NCBI GenBank assembly: GCA_964634465.1
Contig: CAZWLY010000015.1
Coordinates: 29,167-93,166, forward strand
From: CAZWLY01 sp964634465
GTDB lineage: Bacteria; Desulfobacterota; Desulfarculia; G963662305
Reading direction: 5' to 3'
DNA: 64,000 nt
Part shown: in pieces, positions 6,969-14,744 of the stretch
How the letters are laid out: each line of letters starts with the position of its first letter
Numbering within the stretch: position 1 is the first letter of the stretch
The notes under the pieces: model-generated
The model's database searches: none
What the model was told of the DNA's origin: nothing
What the model saw: the letters and a program-made list of their open reading frames with translations, nothing else
Made by a program: the position numbers and the translations under genes

Positions 6969-8519
6969 TCACAATCCGTCGACGACGGCGGCCAGTTCGT
7001 CCCGGCCGACGTCATCGACCATCACCGGTTCGGCCAGGTCGGCCAGCAGGACGAAGACCATTCGCCCCCGCCTGATCTTCTTGTCGTGTTTCATGATCTC
7101 CCAGGCCGCCTCGAGGGGCGGGACCGCCGTCGGCCGGTCGATGATCCGCCCGATTGCGGTCTCGATCCGCTCGGCCAGCCCGGCGGTGATAAGACCCCGG
7201 TTTCGCGACAGCCGGACGGCCACGATCAGGCCCAGGGCGACCGCCCGGCCGTGGCCGAGTCGGTACTCGCCCCAGCTCTCGACGGCGTGGCCGAAGGTGT
7301 GGCCCAGGTTGAGGATCGCCCGCCGGCCGGACTCGCGGAAATCCCGGCCGACCACCTCGGCCTTGGCCCCGGCCGAGAGGCGGATGACTTCGGCCAACAG
7401 GGGCAAGTCACCGGCCTTGAGCGCCCCCAGCTTAGCTTCGATCAGCTCGACCAGTCTCGGCTCGGCGACCAGGCCGGTCTTGTAGGCCTCGATCAGCCCC
7501 TCGGCGAGCTGTTTGCGGCCCAGCGTCTTGTGGGCCGCCGTGTCGAGGACGACCCCGGCCGGGACGGTGAAGCAGCCGACGGCGTTCTTGGCCGGGCCGA
7601 GGTTGACCCCGGACTTGCCGCCCACGGCCGCATCGACGCAGCCCAGAAGCGTGGTCGAGACCAGGGCGAAGTCCAGGCCCCGCTTGTAGGTCGCGGCCAC
7701 GAAGGCGCCCAGGTCGGTGACCACGCCTCCGCCCAGGGCGACGAAGAAGTCCCCCCGATCGACGCCGTGGTCCAAGAGCGTCCGAAGGATGCGCCCGGCC
7801 CCGGCCAGCGTCTTGGCCCGCTCGCCGCCCCGGATCGTAATCACCAGCGGCTCATCGAGGACCGCCGCGAACCGATCGAGGTGAAGCCGGGCCACGGTCC
7901 GGTCGGTCAGGATCGCCGTCCGCCGTCCGTCGATCAAACGGGCCAGGCCGGCCGGAGCGTCGAAGGTGGTCAGGATCGGGCACTCGGCCCCCTCCAGCCG
8001 GGCGATCAGTTCCCGGTCCGGGAACAGGCCGGCCACGATCTCTCTCACGATCTCGCCCGGTTTCTTGTCGGCGACGGCAACGCTCAGGTCGCAGTCGCGG
8101 TAAAGGGGCCGTCGCTGGTCGAGAAGCCGGCCGGCCGCTTCGAGGTCGCGCCACCTCGGCCGGGCGGCGATCTCCTCGCTCGTCAGCCTGCGCCGGCAGG
8201 TCAAAAGGTCGGCTTCGAGGTGGACCACCCGGCCGGAGCGGCGCATCAGGGTCCGGTTGTCTTCCCGCTCGACAAGGCCGCCGCCGGTGGCCACGATCAG
8301 TCTCTCGCGCCGCGCGATTTGCCGGAGCAGCCGGCTCTCCTCCCGCCGGAAGGCGGCCTCGCCCAGCTCGGCGAAGACGGCCGGGATGGGCCGCTTGAAG
8401 CGGAGCTCCAGCCGGGCGTCCAGATCGACGAACCGCCTCTTCAACGCCTCGGCCAGCCGCCGGCCGACGGTAGTCTTGCCCGCCCCCATGAAGCCGGTCA
8501 GGTAGATGTTCTCGGTCAC
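6969..8519 (-). CDS. aroKB: Fused shikimate kinase / 3-dehydroquinate synthase
   Basis: A single 516-residue frame joins two shikimate enzymes. Residues 1-170 are shikimate kinase: Walker A GFMGAGKTTVGRRLA, the DLDARLE acidic pair, the GEAAFRREE segment and VATGGG. Residues about 180-516 are 3-dehydroquinate synthase: GGGVVTDLGAFVAATYKRG, DAAVGGKSGVNLG, and the zinc-ligand LGHTFGHAVE region. The start is GTG at 8519, which follows AAGGAGG and overlaps the aroE stop (GTGA). Fusions of this kind are known in scattered bacteria, so the call is firm; the fusion couples steps 2 and 5, which are not adjacent. Confidence 0.93.
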   Translation of the reverse strand: MTENIYLTGFMGAGKTTVGRRLAEALKRRFVDLDARLELRFKRPIPAVFAELGEAAFRREESRLLRQIARRERLIVATGGGLVEREDNRTLMRRSGRVVHLEADLLTCRRRLTSEEIAARPRWRDLEAAGRLLDQRRPLYRDCDLSVAVADKKPGEIVREIVAGLFPDRELIARLEGAECPILTTFDAPAGLARLIDGRRTAILTDRTVARLHLDRFAAVLDEPLVITIRGGERAKTLAGAGRILRTLLDHGVDRGDFFVALGGGVVTDLGAFVAATYKRGLDFALVSTTLLGCVDAAVGGKSGVNLGPAKNAVGCFTVPAGVVLDTAAHKTLGRKQLAEGLIEAYKTGLVAEPRLVELIEAKLGALKAGDLPLLAEVIRLSAGAKAEVVGRDFRESGRRAILNLGHTFGHAVESWGEYRLGHGRAVALGLIVAVRLSRNRGLITAGLAERIETAIGRIIDRPTAVPPLEAAWEIMKHDKKIRRGRMVFVLLADLAEPVMVDDVGRDELAAVVDGL

Positions 8520-9334
8520 GACGCCTCCTTGAGGGCGGCCGCGAACTCGGTCAGATCCACTTCGAGCCCGGTCCAGAGGGCGAAGCTTCGCCGGGCCTGG
8601 CCGGCCAGCATGGTCAGGCCGTCGGTGAAAGCGACGCCGTTGGCCTCGGCCGACTCCCGCCAGAAGTTGTCGGCCCGGCCGTAGTTGAGATCGAACACCA
8701 GCCGGCACTCGGGCGCCTTCAAACCGCCGATGAGGGCGGCCAACTCCGGGGCCTCGGCCGGGGAGGAGACCGAGGTGGCGTTGACGATCAGCTCGGCCTC
8801 GATCGTCCGTCCGGCCAGCCGATCCAGCCCGGCCGGCCGGCCGCCGAAGTTCCGGGCCAGTTCGGCCCGCCGCGACTCGTTTCGGCCGACCAAAGTCACT
8901 TCCCCGACGTCCAACTCCCTCAGGGCGTAGAGAACCGCCCTGGCCGCGCCGCCGGTCCCGATGACCAGGACCGGGGCGCCGGCCGCCTCGAAACCGACCG
9001 CCTGGAGGGCCTCGATGAAGCCGGCCGCGTCGGTGTTGCGGCCGATCAGTCGCTCGTCGTCCCGAACGATGGTGTTGACCGCGCCGATGGCTCTCGCCTC
9101 GTCGGTCAGGGCGTCTAAGTGGGCCATGACCGCCTTCTTGTGGGGTACGGTCACGTTGGCCCCGACGACGCCCAGCGCCCGGAGCCCGGCCAGCGCCTCG
9201 CCGATGCGCTCCGGCCGGACGGCGAAGGGGACGTAGACGCCGTCGATGCCGTGGGCTTTGAGCACCCGGTTGTGCATGGCCGGCGACTTGGAGACAAAGG
9301 CCCGCTCGTCGCTCAACAGGCCGAAGACCTTCAT
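8516..9334 (-). CDS. aroE: Shikimate dehydrogenase
   Basis: This 272-residue protein reduces 3-dehydroshikimate with NADPH. The substrate-binding SKSPAMHN and catalytic-lysine NVTVPHKKAVM motifs are in the N-terminal domain. The nucleotide-binding GTGGAARAVLYAL motif with its basic NRxxxR-like follow-up (VGRNESRR) points to NADPH. ATG at 9334 overlaps the aroA stop as ATGA and starts with the typical MKVFGLLSD. The frame continues upstream but only as an overlap with aroA. Confidence 0.95.
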   Translation of the reverse strand: MKVFGLLSDERAFVSKSPAMHNRVLKAHGIDGVYVPFAVRPERIGEALAGLRALGVVGANVTVPHKKAVMAHLDALTDEARAIGAVNTIVRDDERLIGRNTDAAGFIEALQAVGFEAAGAPVLVIGTGGAARAVLYALRELDVGEVTLVGRNESRRAELARNFGGRPAGLDRLAGRTIEAELIVNATSVSSPAEAPELAALIGGLKAPECRLVFDLNYGRADNFWRESAEANGVAFTDGLTMLAGQARRSFALWTGLEVDLTEFAAALKEAS

Positions 9335-10581
9335 CGGCTCAACCTCCTCAACTCCTCGTGGAAGCCGGGATAGGAGACGGCGGCGCAGTCTTCGCCCTCG
9401 ATGGGGCACTCTCCACCGGCCAAAAGCAAGGCCAAACGCAGGGTCATGGCGATCCGATGGTCGCCCAGGGAGTCCAGCCCGGCCGGGACGGTAAGCGGCG
9501 TCGGCCCCTGGATGACCAGTCGGTCGGTCTCGGTCGTGATCCGGGCCCCCAGCCGACCCAGTTGGCCGGCGATCGCGGCCAGGCGGTCCGACTCCTTGAG
9601 GCGCAGCTCGGCCACGCCCTCGAAGACGGTTTCGCCCTCGGCCTGGCTGGCGGCCAGGGCCAGAATCGGCACCTCGTCGACCAGGAGGGGAACCTCTTCG
9701 GCCTCGATCCGGCCGCCTCTCAGGCCCGGTGTGTGCCGCACCCGGATCCGGCCCCATGGTTCGGGCGTCTCGCCCTGGACTTCGACTTCGACCTCGACCC
9801 CCAGGCGTCTCAACACCGCCAGGAAGCCGATCCGGGTCGGGTTCAGGAGCACTCCCTCGGCGGTGACCTCGCTGCCGGGGACGAGGGCCGCGGCGGTCAA
9901 GAAGAAGGCGGCCGAGGAGGCGTCGCCGGGCACGGCGAACGACTCTGGCAGCCTGAGTTTCGAGCGCTCGACGGCGATCGCCCCGGCCTCGGTTTCGATC
10001 CGACCGCCGAAGAGCCGGACCAGCCGTTCGGTGTGGTCGCGGCTCGGGTTCGGTTCCCGGACCCTGGTCCGGCCCTCGGCCTGGAGGCCGGCCAGAAGCA
10101 GGGCGCTCTTCAGTTGCGCGCTGGCCACGGGCAGGCGACAGTCCAGACCGGTCAACGCCCGGCCCTCGATTTCGACCGGAGCCTTGCCCTCCCGGCAGGC
10201 GACCTGGGCTCCCATCCGCCTCAGCGGCTCGGCGACCCGCTCCATGGGCCGGCGGCGGAGGGACTCGTCGCCGTCGAGAACGTAGCGGCCCGCTCGCCCG
10301 GCCAGGAGCCCCATCAGGAGCCGCATGGTCGTGCCCGAGTTGCCGCAGTCGATCTCGGCGCGGGGCGCGATTTCACCCCCCGCGCCGGTGATGACCACCT
10401 TCTCGCCCTCCCGGCCGACCCTCACCCCCAGCGTCTCGACGGCCTCAAGGCTGGAGCCGACGTCGGCGCAGGGCGAAAAGTTGGTCAATTCCATCCGGCC
10501 CTCGGCCAAAAGCGACATCAGGGCCAGGCGATGAGAGATGGACTTGTCCCCCGGCGGCTTGAAAGTCCCTCTCAGGCTCAC
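9331..10581 (-). CDS. aroA: 3-phosphoshikimate 1-carboxyvinyltransferase (EPSP synthase)
   Basis: The 416-residue enzyme condenses shikimate 3-phosphate with phosphoenolpyruvate. It shows the PGDKSISHR phosphate-binding motif, the GNSGTTMRLLMGLLAG signature and the RLKESDRLAAIA segment. GTG at 10581, with GGGAGGTG 4-12 bases upstream, gives the standard N terminus; the open frame above it runs through the attenuator hairpins and is not coding. It heads a tightly overlapping operon with aroE, aroKB, aroC and aroQ, behind an aromatic-rich leader peptide. Confidence 0.95.
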   Translation of the reverse strand: MSLRGTFKPPGDKSISHRLALMSLLAEGRMELTNFSPCADVGSSLEAVETLGVRVGREGEKVVITGAGGEIAPRAEIDCGNSGTTMRLLMGLLAGRAGRYVLDGDESLRRRPMERVAEPLRRMGAQVACREGKAPVEIEGRALTGLDCRLPVASAQLKSALLLAGLQAEGRTRVREPNPSRDHTERLVRLFGGRIETEAGAIAVERSKLRLPESFAVPGDASSAAFFLTAAALVPGSEVTAEGVLLNPTRIGFLAVLRRLGVEVEVEVQGETPEPWGRIRVRHTPGLRGGRIEAEEVPLLVDEVPILALAASQAEGETVFEGVAELRLKESDRLAAIAGQLGRLGARITTETDRLVIQGPTPLTVPAGLDSLGDHRIAMTLRLALLLAGGECPIEGEDCAAVSYPGFHEELRRLSR

Positions 10582-10610
10582 GGGACACCTCCCTTGTCGG
10601 CTCCGTTCCC

Positions 10611-10642
10611 AAAAAAGAAGGCCGCGGGGTGTGCCCGCGGCC
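10611..10642 (-). terminator. aroA attenuator terminator
   Basis: On the minus strand GGCCGCGGG (10634-10642) and CCCGCGGCC (10620-10628) form a 9-bp stem with a 5-base loop, followed by TTCTTTTTT. It ends about 30 bases before the aroA start codon. Confidence 0.9.
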
Positions 10643-10656
10643 GGTTGAAACTCCAA

Positions 10657-10693
10657 GGCCGCGGTGCGCCCCCTCTTCGGTTCGTCCGCGGCC
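10657..10693 (-). promoter_or_regulatory. aroA leader hairpin competing with the terminator
   Basis: GGCCGCGG (10686-10693) and CCGCGGCC (10657-10664) form an 8-bp stem without a T-tract. Its 3' arm could instead pair with the 5' arm of the terminator (GGCCGCGG, 10635-10642) across a 14-base loop, which would block termination. The CGGACG at 10683-10688 is complementary to CGTCCG (10741-10746) in the leader-peptide frame, so ribosome position could decide between the two forms. Confidence 0.6.
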
Positions 10694-10718
10694 CCTGGAT
10701 TGTCTTTGCGCTGGTCTG

Positions 10719-10817
10719 CTATGCTCCTCGGGCCGAGGGACGGACGGGGTCGTAATACCAGTCTAGATAGCCGGTAAATCGCTCCCTCGTCCCAGCGGAA
10801 AAAGTCCTTCGGTCCAT
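10719..10817 (-). CDS. aroA-operon leader peptide, Tyr/Trp/Phe-rich (32 aa)
   Basis: ATG at 10817, 9 bases after CGAGGA, opens a 32-codon frame ending in TAG at 10719-10721. It contains RFTGYLDWYYDP, i.e. Phe, Tyr, Trp, Tyr, Tyr within nine residues, followed by PVRPSARGA. Codons 10-12 (ACG AGG GAG) include CGAGGGA (10783-10789), complementary to TCCCTCG just after the aromatic run (10734-10740), the same layout as in the aroF leader. An ATG three codons upstream is too close to the Shine-Dalgarno. The peptide should report availability of several aromatic tRNAs at once. Confidence 0.82.
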   Translation of the reverse strand: MDRRTFSAGTRERFTGYLDWYYDPVRPSARGA

Positions 10818-10843
10818 GACGATCATTCCTCGACTGGAGGGCA

Positions 10844-10872
10844 GGAGAACACGAATATCGATCCGGCGTCAA
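10844..10872 (-). promoter_or_regulatory. Possible promoter of the aroA operon
   Basis: TTGACG at 10872-10867 is a good -35, about 50 bases upstream of the leader peptide. The hexamer at the expected -10 distance (TTCTCC) matches poorly, so this is only a candidate. Confidence 0.3.
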
Positions 10873-10904
10873 CCGTAAAATGGTTTTGAACCGACCCTCC
10901 GCCG

Positions 10905-10939
10905 GGGTCCGCCCCCGCCAGCGGGAGGCGATCGGACCC
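10905..10939 (-). terminator. Stem-loop between the trp and aroA units
   Basis: GGGTCCG and CGGACCC arms enclose an inner CGCC/GGCG pair, 50 bases after the stop of the second DAHP synthase. There is no T-run directly after it. It is a plausible 3' end of the trp operon, but weak as an intrinsic terminator. Confidence 0.35.
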
Positions 10940-10988
10940 GGAATGCGGATTCCGGCCGGGACAGGCCGCCCCCCCTTTTCCCGGCCGG

Positions 10989-12026
10989 TCAAAGGGCCTG
11001 GGCGGGCTCGCCTCGGGCGGCCCGGACCACCGGGCCGAGGCGATCCATGAGCCGGCCGAAGGCCTCCACCGTCAGGCTCTGGCGGCCGTCGGACAGGGCC
11101 TTGTCCGGTTCGGGATGGACCTCGATCATCACTCCGTCCGCGCCGGCCGCCGCCGCGGCCAGGGCCAGGGCCGGCACCAGCTCCCGCTTGCCGGCGGCGT
11201 GGCTGGGATCGACCACCACCGGCAGGTGGGACAGCCGTTTGATGAGCGGGACGGCCGAGATGTCCAGCGTGTTACGCGTCTCCGGCTCAAAGGTCCTGAT
11301 GCCCCGCTCGCAGAGGATGACCTGGGAGTTGCCTTGGGCCAGGATGTACTCGGCCGAGAGCAAAAGCTCCTTGACCGTGGCCATCAGACCGCGCTTGAGC
11401 AGGACCGGCTTGTCCTGGGCGCCGACCGCCTCCAACAGAGCGAAGTTCTGCATGTTGCGGGCCCCGATCTGGAGGATGTCGGCGTAGGCGGCCACCAGGT
11501 CCACGTCTTCGGCCCTGAGCACCTCGGTCACCACCGGCAGTCCGGTCGCCTGGGACGCTTCGGCCAAATACTTCAACCCCTCCTCGCCCAGACCCCGAAA
11601 GGAGTAGGGCGAGGTTCGAGGTTTGAACGCTCCGCCGCGCAGAAAGTCGGCCCCCAGGGCGGCCACCCGCCGGGCCAGGTCGATGAGCCCGTCCCGGGAT
11701 TCGACCGCGCACGGCCCGGCGATGACCGCCACCCGGCCGCCGCCGACGCTGCGGCCGTTGAGCCGGATTACGGTCTCCCGGTCGCGAAAGCTTCTCGAGA
11801 CCAGTTTCCAGGAAGCGCCGAACTCCTCGATGCTCCGGACTCCCTTCAAACCCAGAATCCTCTCCCTGATCTCGGCCGCCTGACCCGGTCTCATCTCCTC
11901 GATCAGACCGATGACGACCCTGGGCGTGGAGGCGATGATCCGCGGCTCGAAACCGCGTTCGTCCAGCGCGGCCAAGACCCGGCCGACGTCCCTTTTCCGG
12001 CAGTTCTCGTCCATCAAGATGACCAT
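10989..12026 (-). CDS. DAHP synthase, second paralogue with N-terminal ferredoxin-like domain
   Basis: This 345-residue protein is about 55% identical by eye to the aroF product over the catalytic barrel (AGPCAVES, GGAFKPRTSPYSFRG, GARNMQNFALL, KPVLLKRG, ILCERGIRTFE, VDPSHAAGKR). It also has about 85 residues in front (IRERILGLKGVRSIEEF) that match the ferredoxin-like/ACT-type regulatory domain of Thermotoga-type DAHP synthases. ATG at 12026, 6 bases after GGAGG, is the start. It is the last gene of the trp operon, 23 bp after trpG, so its transcription should follow tryptophan supply. Which amino acid inhibits it cannot be read from the sequence. Confidence 0.93.
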   Translation of the reverse strand: MVILMDENCRKRDVGRVLAALDERGFEPRIIASTPRVVIGLIEEMRPGQAAEIRERILGLKGVRSIEEFGASWKLVSRSFRDRETVIRLNGRSVGGGRVAVIAGPCAVESRDGLIDLARRVAALGADFLRGGAFKPRTSPYSFRGLGEEGLKYLAEASQATGLPVVTEVLRAEDVDLVAAYADILQIGARNMQNFALLEAVGAQDKPVLLKRGLMATVKELLLSAEYILAQGNSQVILCERGIRTFEPETRNTLDISAVPLIKRLSHLPVVVDPSHAAGKRELVPALALAAAAAGADGVMIEVHPEPDKALSDGRQSLTVEAFGRLMDRLGPVVRAARGEPAQAL

Positions 12027-12049
12027 CGTTCGCCTCCGGCAAACCGATC

Positions 12050-12652
12050 TCAGGCCGCCCGGGGGAGGCTGAGATAGCGGTCCAGAAAGTTCTTGACGAG
12101 GGACAGCCCTTGGGGCGTGGCGATGGACTCGGGGTGAAACTGGACCCCCTCCAGTTTCAGCTCGGGGGCTCGAAGCCCCATCACCTCGCCCGCCTGGGTG
12201 TAGGCCGAGACCTCCAGGGGCGGCTTGACGCTGTCTTCGGTCACGATGAGCGAGTGATACCGGGCCGCCTGGAACGGATTTCTCAGGCCGGCGTAGATGG
12301 TTCGCCCGTCGTGGAATATCCGGGACGTTTTGCCGTGGACCGGACGCCTGGCCCTGATCACCTCGGCCCCCAGCGCCTGGGCCAAGCACTGATGCCCCAA
12401 GCACACGCCCAGCATCGGAACCCGGCGCTCCGGCGGCCGGGCGATCGTTTGCTCGATGAGCCGGCGGCAGATCCCGGCCTGTTCAGGCCGGCCGGGACCG
12501 GGCGAGATGACGATCGCCTCGGGCGAGAGGTCGTCCGCTTCTTCGAGGCTGACGGCGTCGTTGCGAACGACCCGCACCTCCCGCCCCAGCAGGCCCAGCG
12601 CTTGGGCGATGTTGTAGGTGAAGGAGTCGTAGTTGTCAATAATAAGGATCAT
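12050..12652 (-). CDS. trpG: Anthranilate synthase component II (glutamine amidotransferase)
   Basis: The 200-residue class I amidotransferase supplies ammonia to TrpE. It begins MILIIDNYDSFTYNIAQ and has the nucleophile elbow GVCLGHQCLAQALG with its catalytic cysteine. HSLIV follows, and the His-Glu pair is in GVQFHPESI. ATG at 12652 overlaps the trpA stop (ATGA). Its place after trpA rather than next to trpE is unusual. There is no second pabA-like gene in the window, so it may also serve folate synthesis. Confidence 0.94.
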   Translation of the reverse strand: MILIIDNYDSFTYNIAQALGLLGREVRVVRNDAVSLEEADDLSPEAIVISPGPGRPEQAGICRRLIEQTIARPPERRVPMLGVCLGHQCLAQALGAEVIRARRPVHGKTSRIFHDGRTIYAGLRNPFQAARYHSLIVTEDSVKPPLEVSAYTQAGEVMGLRAPELKLEGVQFHPESIATPQGLSLVKNFLDRYLSLPRAA

Positions 12653-13518
12653 GGTCCGTCCTCCGTGGCGTTCCCATCGATTCGGTCGGCCGCCTCGTCT
12701 GGTCGGCCGTCGGGCCCGGCGTTTTTCAGCGCGGCCTTGAGGTCCGCGGCCAGTTTGAAGACGGCCTCCAGTCCGACCCGGTCCCTGACCTGGGTCTGGA
12801 CGGCCCGGACGAGGGCGGAGCCGACGACCACCCCGTCGGCCGCCTTGGCCAACGCTCGGGCCTGCTCGGGGGCGGCGATGCCGAAGCCGACCGCCACCGG
12901 GACCGGAGATCTTTCCCTGACCCGCCGGATGTCGGCCAACAACGGCTCGGACACGGAAAACTCGGCCCCGGTTACCCCGGTCAGGGAGACGTAGTAGACG
13001 AAGCCCCGGCTGGCGGCCAGAATTCGTTCGAGGCGCTGGGGTGTGGTGGTCGGGGCGACCATGAAGATCGCGTCCAGGCCATGTTTCTCGGCCGCGAGCA
13101 GCCACTCGTCGGCCTCTTCGGGCGGCAGATCGGGGATGATCGCCCCGGCCGCCCCGGCCCCAGCCGCCCGGCGGGCGAACTCGGCCGGCCCCAGGTTCAA
13201 GGCCGGGTTGTAGTAGGTCATCACCACCACCGGGCTGGTCAACCGCGCCGCGGCCCCGGCGATGAGCTCGAAGGTTTTTTCCGGGGTGAGGCCCGCCTCC
13301 AGGGCTTGACGAGCCGCCGCCTGGATGACCGGTCCGTCGGCCAGGGGATCGGAGAATGGCAGGCCGACCTCGATCACGTCGGCCCCGCAGGCCTCGAGGC
13401 CGATCAGGATATCGACGAAAGTTTCCGGATCGGGGAAGCCGGCGGTCATGTAGGGAATGAAGGCCGCCGATCCGGCCGCTTCGGCCTGGGCGAAGGCTCG
13501 GGCCAGGGGCGAGGTCAT
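12649..13518 (-). CDS. trpA: Tryptophan synthase alpha chain
   Basis: This 289-residue TIM-barrel protein cleaves indole-3-glycerol phosphate. It has PYMTAGFPDPETF, the catalytic Glu in EVGLPFSDPLADGPVIQ, the catalytic Asp region YYNPALNLG/IIPDLPPEE, and GFGIAAPEQA. About 20 extra polar residues at the C terminus go beyond the usual length of about 268. Both ends overlap neighbours by ATGA, showing translational coupling to trpB and trpG. Confidence 0.95.
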   Translation of the reverse strand: MTSPLARAFAQAEAAGSAAFIPYMTAGFPDPETFVDILIGLEACGADVIEVGLPFSDPLADGPVIQAAARQALEAGLTPEKTFELIAGAAARLTSPVVVMTYYNPALNLGPAEFARRAAGAGAAGAIIPDLPPEEADEWLLAAEKHGLDAIFMVAPTTTPQRLERILAASRGFVYYVSLTGVTGAEFSVSEPLLADIRRVRERSPVPVAVGFGIAAPEQARALAKAADGVVVGSALVRAVQTQVRDRVGLEAVFKLAADLKAALKNAGPDGRPDEAADRIDGNATEDGP

Positions 13519-14744
13519 GGCTCCACCCCCAGGGCCTCGGCCGCTTGGCCGACGTCCTTGTCCCCCCGGCCGGAGAGGCAGACGACGATCAGCGACTCCT
13601 TTGGTCGTTTCGGGGCCAGGCGGACGACGTGGGCCAGGGCGTGGGCGCTCTCCAGGGCGGGCAGGATGCCCTCCGTCTCGGCCAGAAGCTTGAAGGCCTG
13701 AAGGGCCTCGGCGTCGTCGGCCGTTACGTAGCGGACCCGGCGGAGGTCTTTGAGGTATCCGTGCTCCGGTCCGACGCCCGGATAGTCCAGGCCGGCGGCG
13801 ATGGAGTGGGCCTCGACGATCTGACCGTGCTCGTCCTGGAGGACGTAGCTCAGCGAGCCGTGGAGCACGCCGGGGCGGCCGGCACTCAGGCTGGCCGCGT
13901 GGCGGCCAGTATCCAACCCCTGGCCGGCCGCCTCGACGCCGATCAGCTCGACCGGGTCGTCGAGGAAGGGGAAAAACAGGCCGAGGGCGTTGCTGCCGGC
14001 CCCGACGCAGGCCACCAGCGTGTCCGGCAGCCGCCCCGCCAGGTCGAGTATCTGCCGCCGGGTCTCGCGGCCGATGATCGACTGGAAGTCCCGGACCATC
14101 ACCGGGTAGGGGTGGGGGCCGACAACCGAGCCGATGATGTAGTGGCTCTCACCGACGTTGGTCACCCAGTCGCGGAGGGCCTCGTTGACCGCGTCCTTGA
14201 GCGAGCGGCCGCCGGAATCGACCGCTCGGACCTCGGCTCCCAGAAGCCGCATCCGGGTCACGTTGAGGGCCTGACGCTCCATGTCCAGGCGACCCATGTA
14301 GACTACGCATTCCAGGCCCAGGAGCGCGGCGGCCGTGGCCGAGGCCACGCCGTGCTGTCCGGCCCCGGTCTCGGCGATGATCCGCCGTTTGCCCATCCGC
14401 CGGGCCAGGAGGGCCTGGCCCAGCGAATTGTTGATCTTGTGCGCCCCGGTGTGGGCCAGGTCTTCCCGCTTGAGGAGTATCCGGGCCCCCTTCAGGCCGG
14501 TGCTCAGCCGGCGGGCCTCGTAGAGCGGCGTCTCCCGGCCGACGTAGTCTTTGAGCAGGCCGGCCAGTTGGGACTGGAAGGCCCGATCCCGCCGGGCCGC
14601 CCGATGAGCCGCCTCCAGCTCGGCCAGGGCCGGCATCAGAGTCTCGGGAACGAACCGGCCGCCGAAGGGGCCGAAGCGCCCCCTTTCGTCGGGCAGGTCA
14701 GCCCACGGCCTTGGCGCGATGGATGAAGCGAGCGAGTTTTTCAT
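13515..14744 (-). CDS. trpB: Tryptophan synthase beta chain
   Basis: The 409-residue PLP enzyme joins indole and serine. It shows GRFGPFGGRFVPETLMPAL, the Schiff-base lysine in LKREDLAHTGAHKINN, GAGQHGVASATAAA, and the phosphate loop GAGSNALGLF. ATG at 14744 follows GGAGAAAGG and overlaps the trpF 3' end by 47 bases. The 20 or so residues before the conserved GRFGPFGG are longer than in many homologues, so a later start cannot be excluded. Confidence 0.95.
   Translation of the reverse strand: MKNSLASSIAPRPWADLPDERGRFGPFGGRFVPETLMPALAELEAAHRAARRDRAFQSQLAGLLKDYVGRETPLYEARRLSTGLKGARILLKREDLAHTGAHKINNSLGQALLARRMGKRRIIAETGAGQHGVASATAAALLGLECVVYMGRLDMERQALNVTRMRLLGAEVRAVDSGGRSLKDAVNEALRDWVTNVGESHYIIGSVVGPHPYPVMVRDFQSIIGRETRRQILDLAGRLPDTLVACVGAGSNALGLFFPFLDDPVELIGVEAAGQGLDTGRHAASLSAGRPGVLHGSLSYVLQDEHGQIVEAHSIAAGLDYPGVGPEHGYLKDLRRVRYVTADDAEALQAFKLLAETEGILPALESAHALAHVVRLAPKRPKESLIVVCLSGRGDKDVGQAAEALGVEP

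Noticed and set aside
10582..10992. N-terminal extension of aroA to 553 residues
   Set aside because: It runs through the leader peptide region and two GC-rich hairpins; the GTG at 10581 has a good ribosome-binding site and yields the family start.
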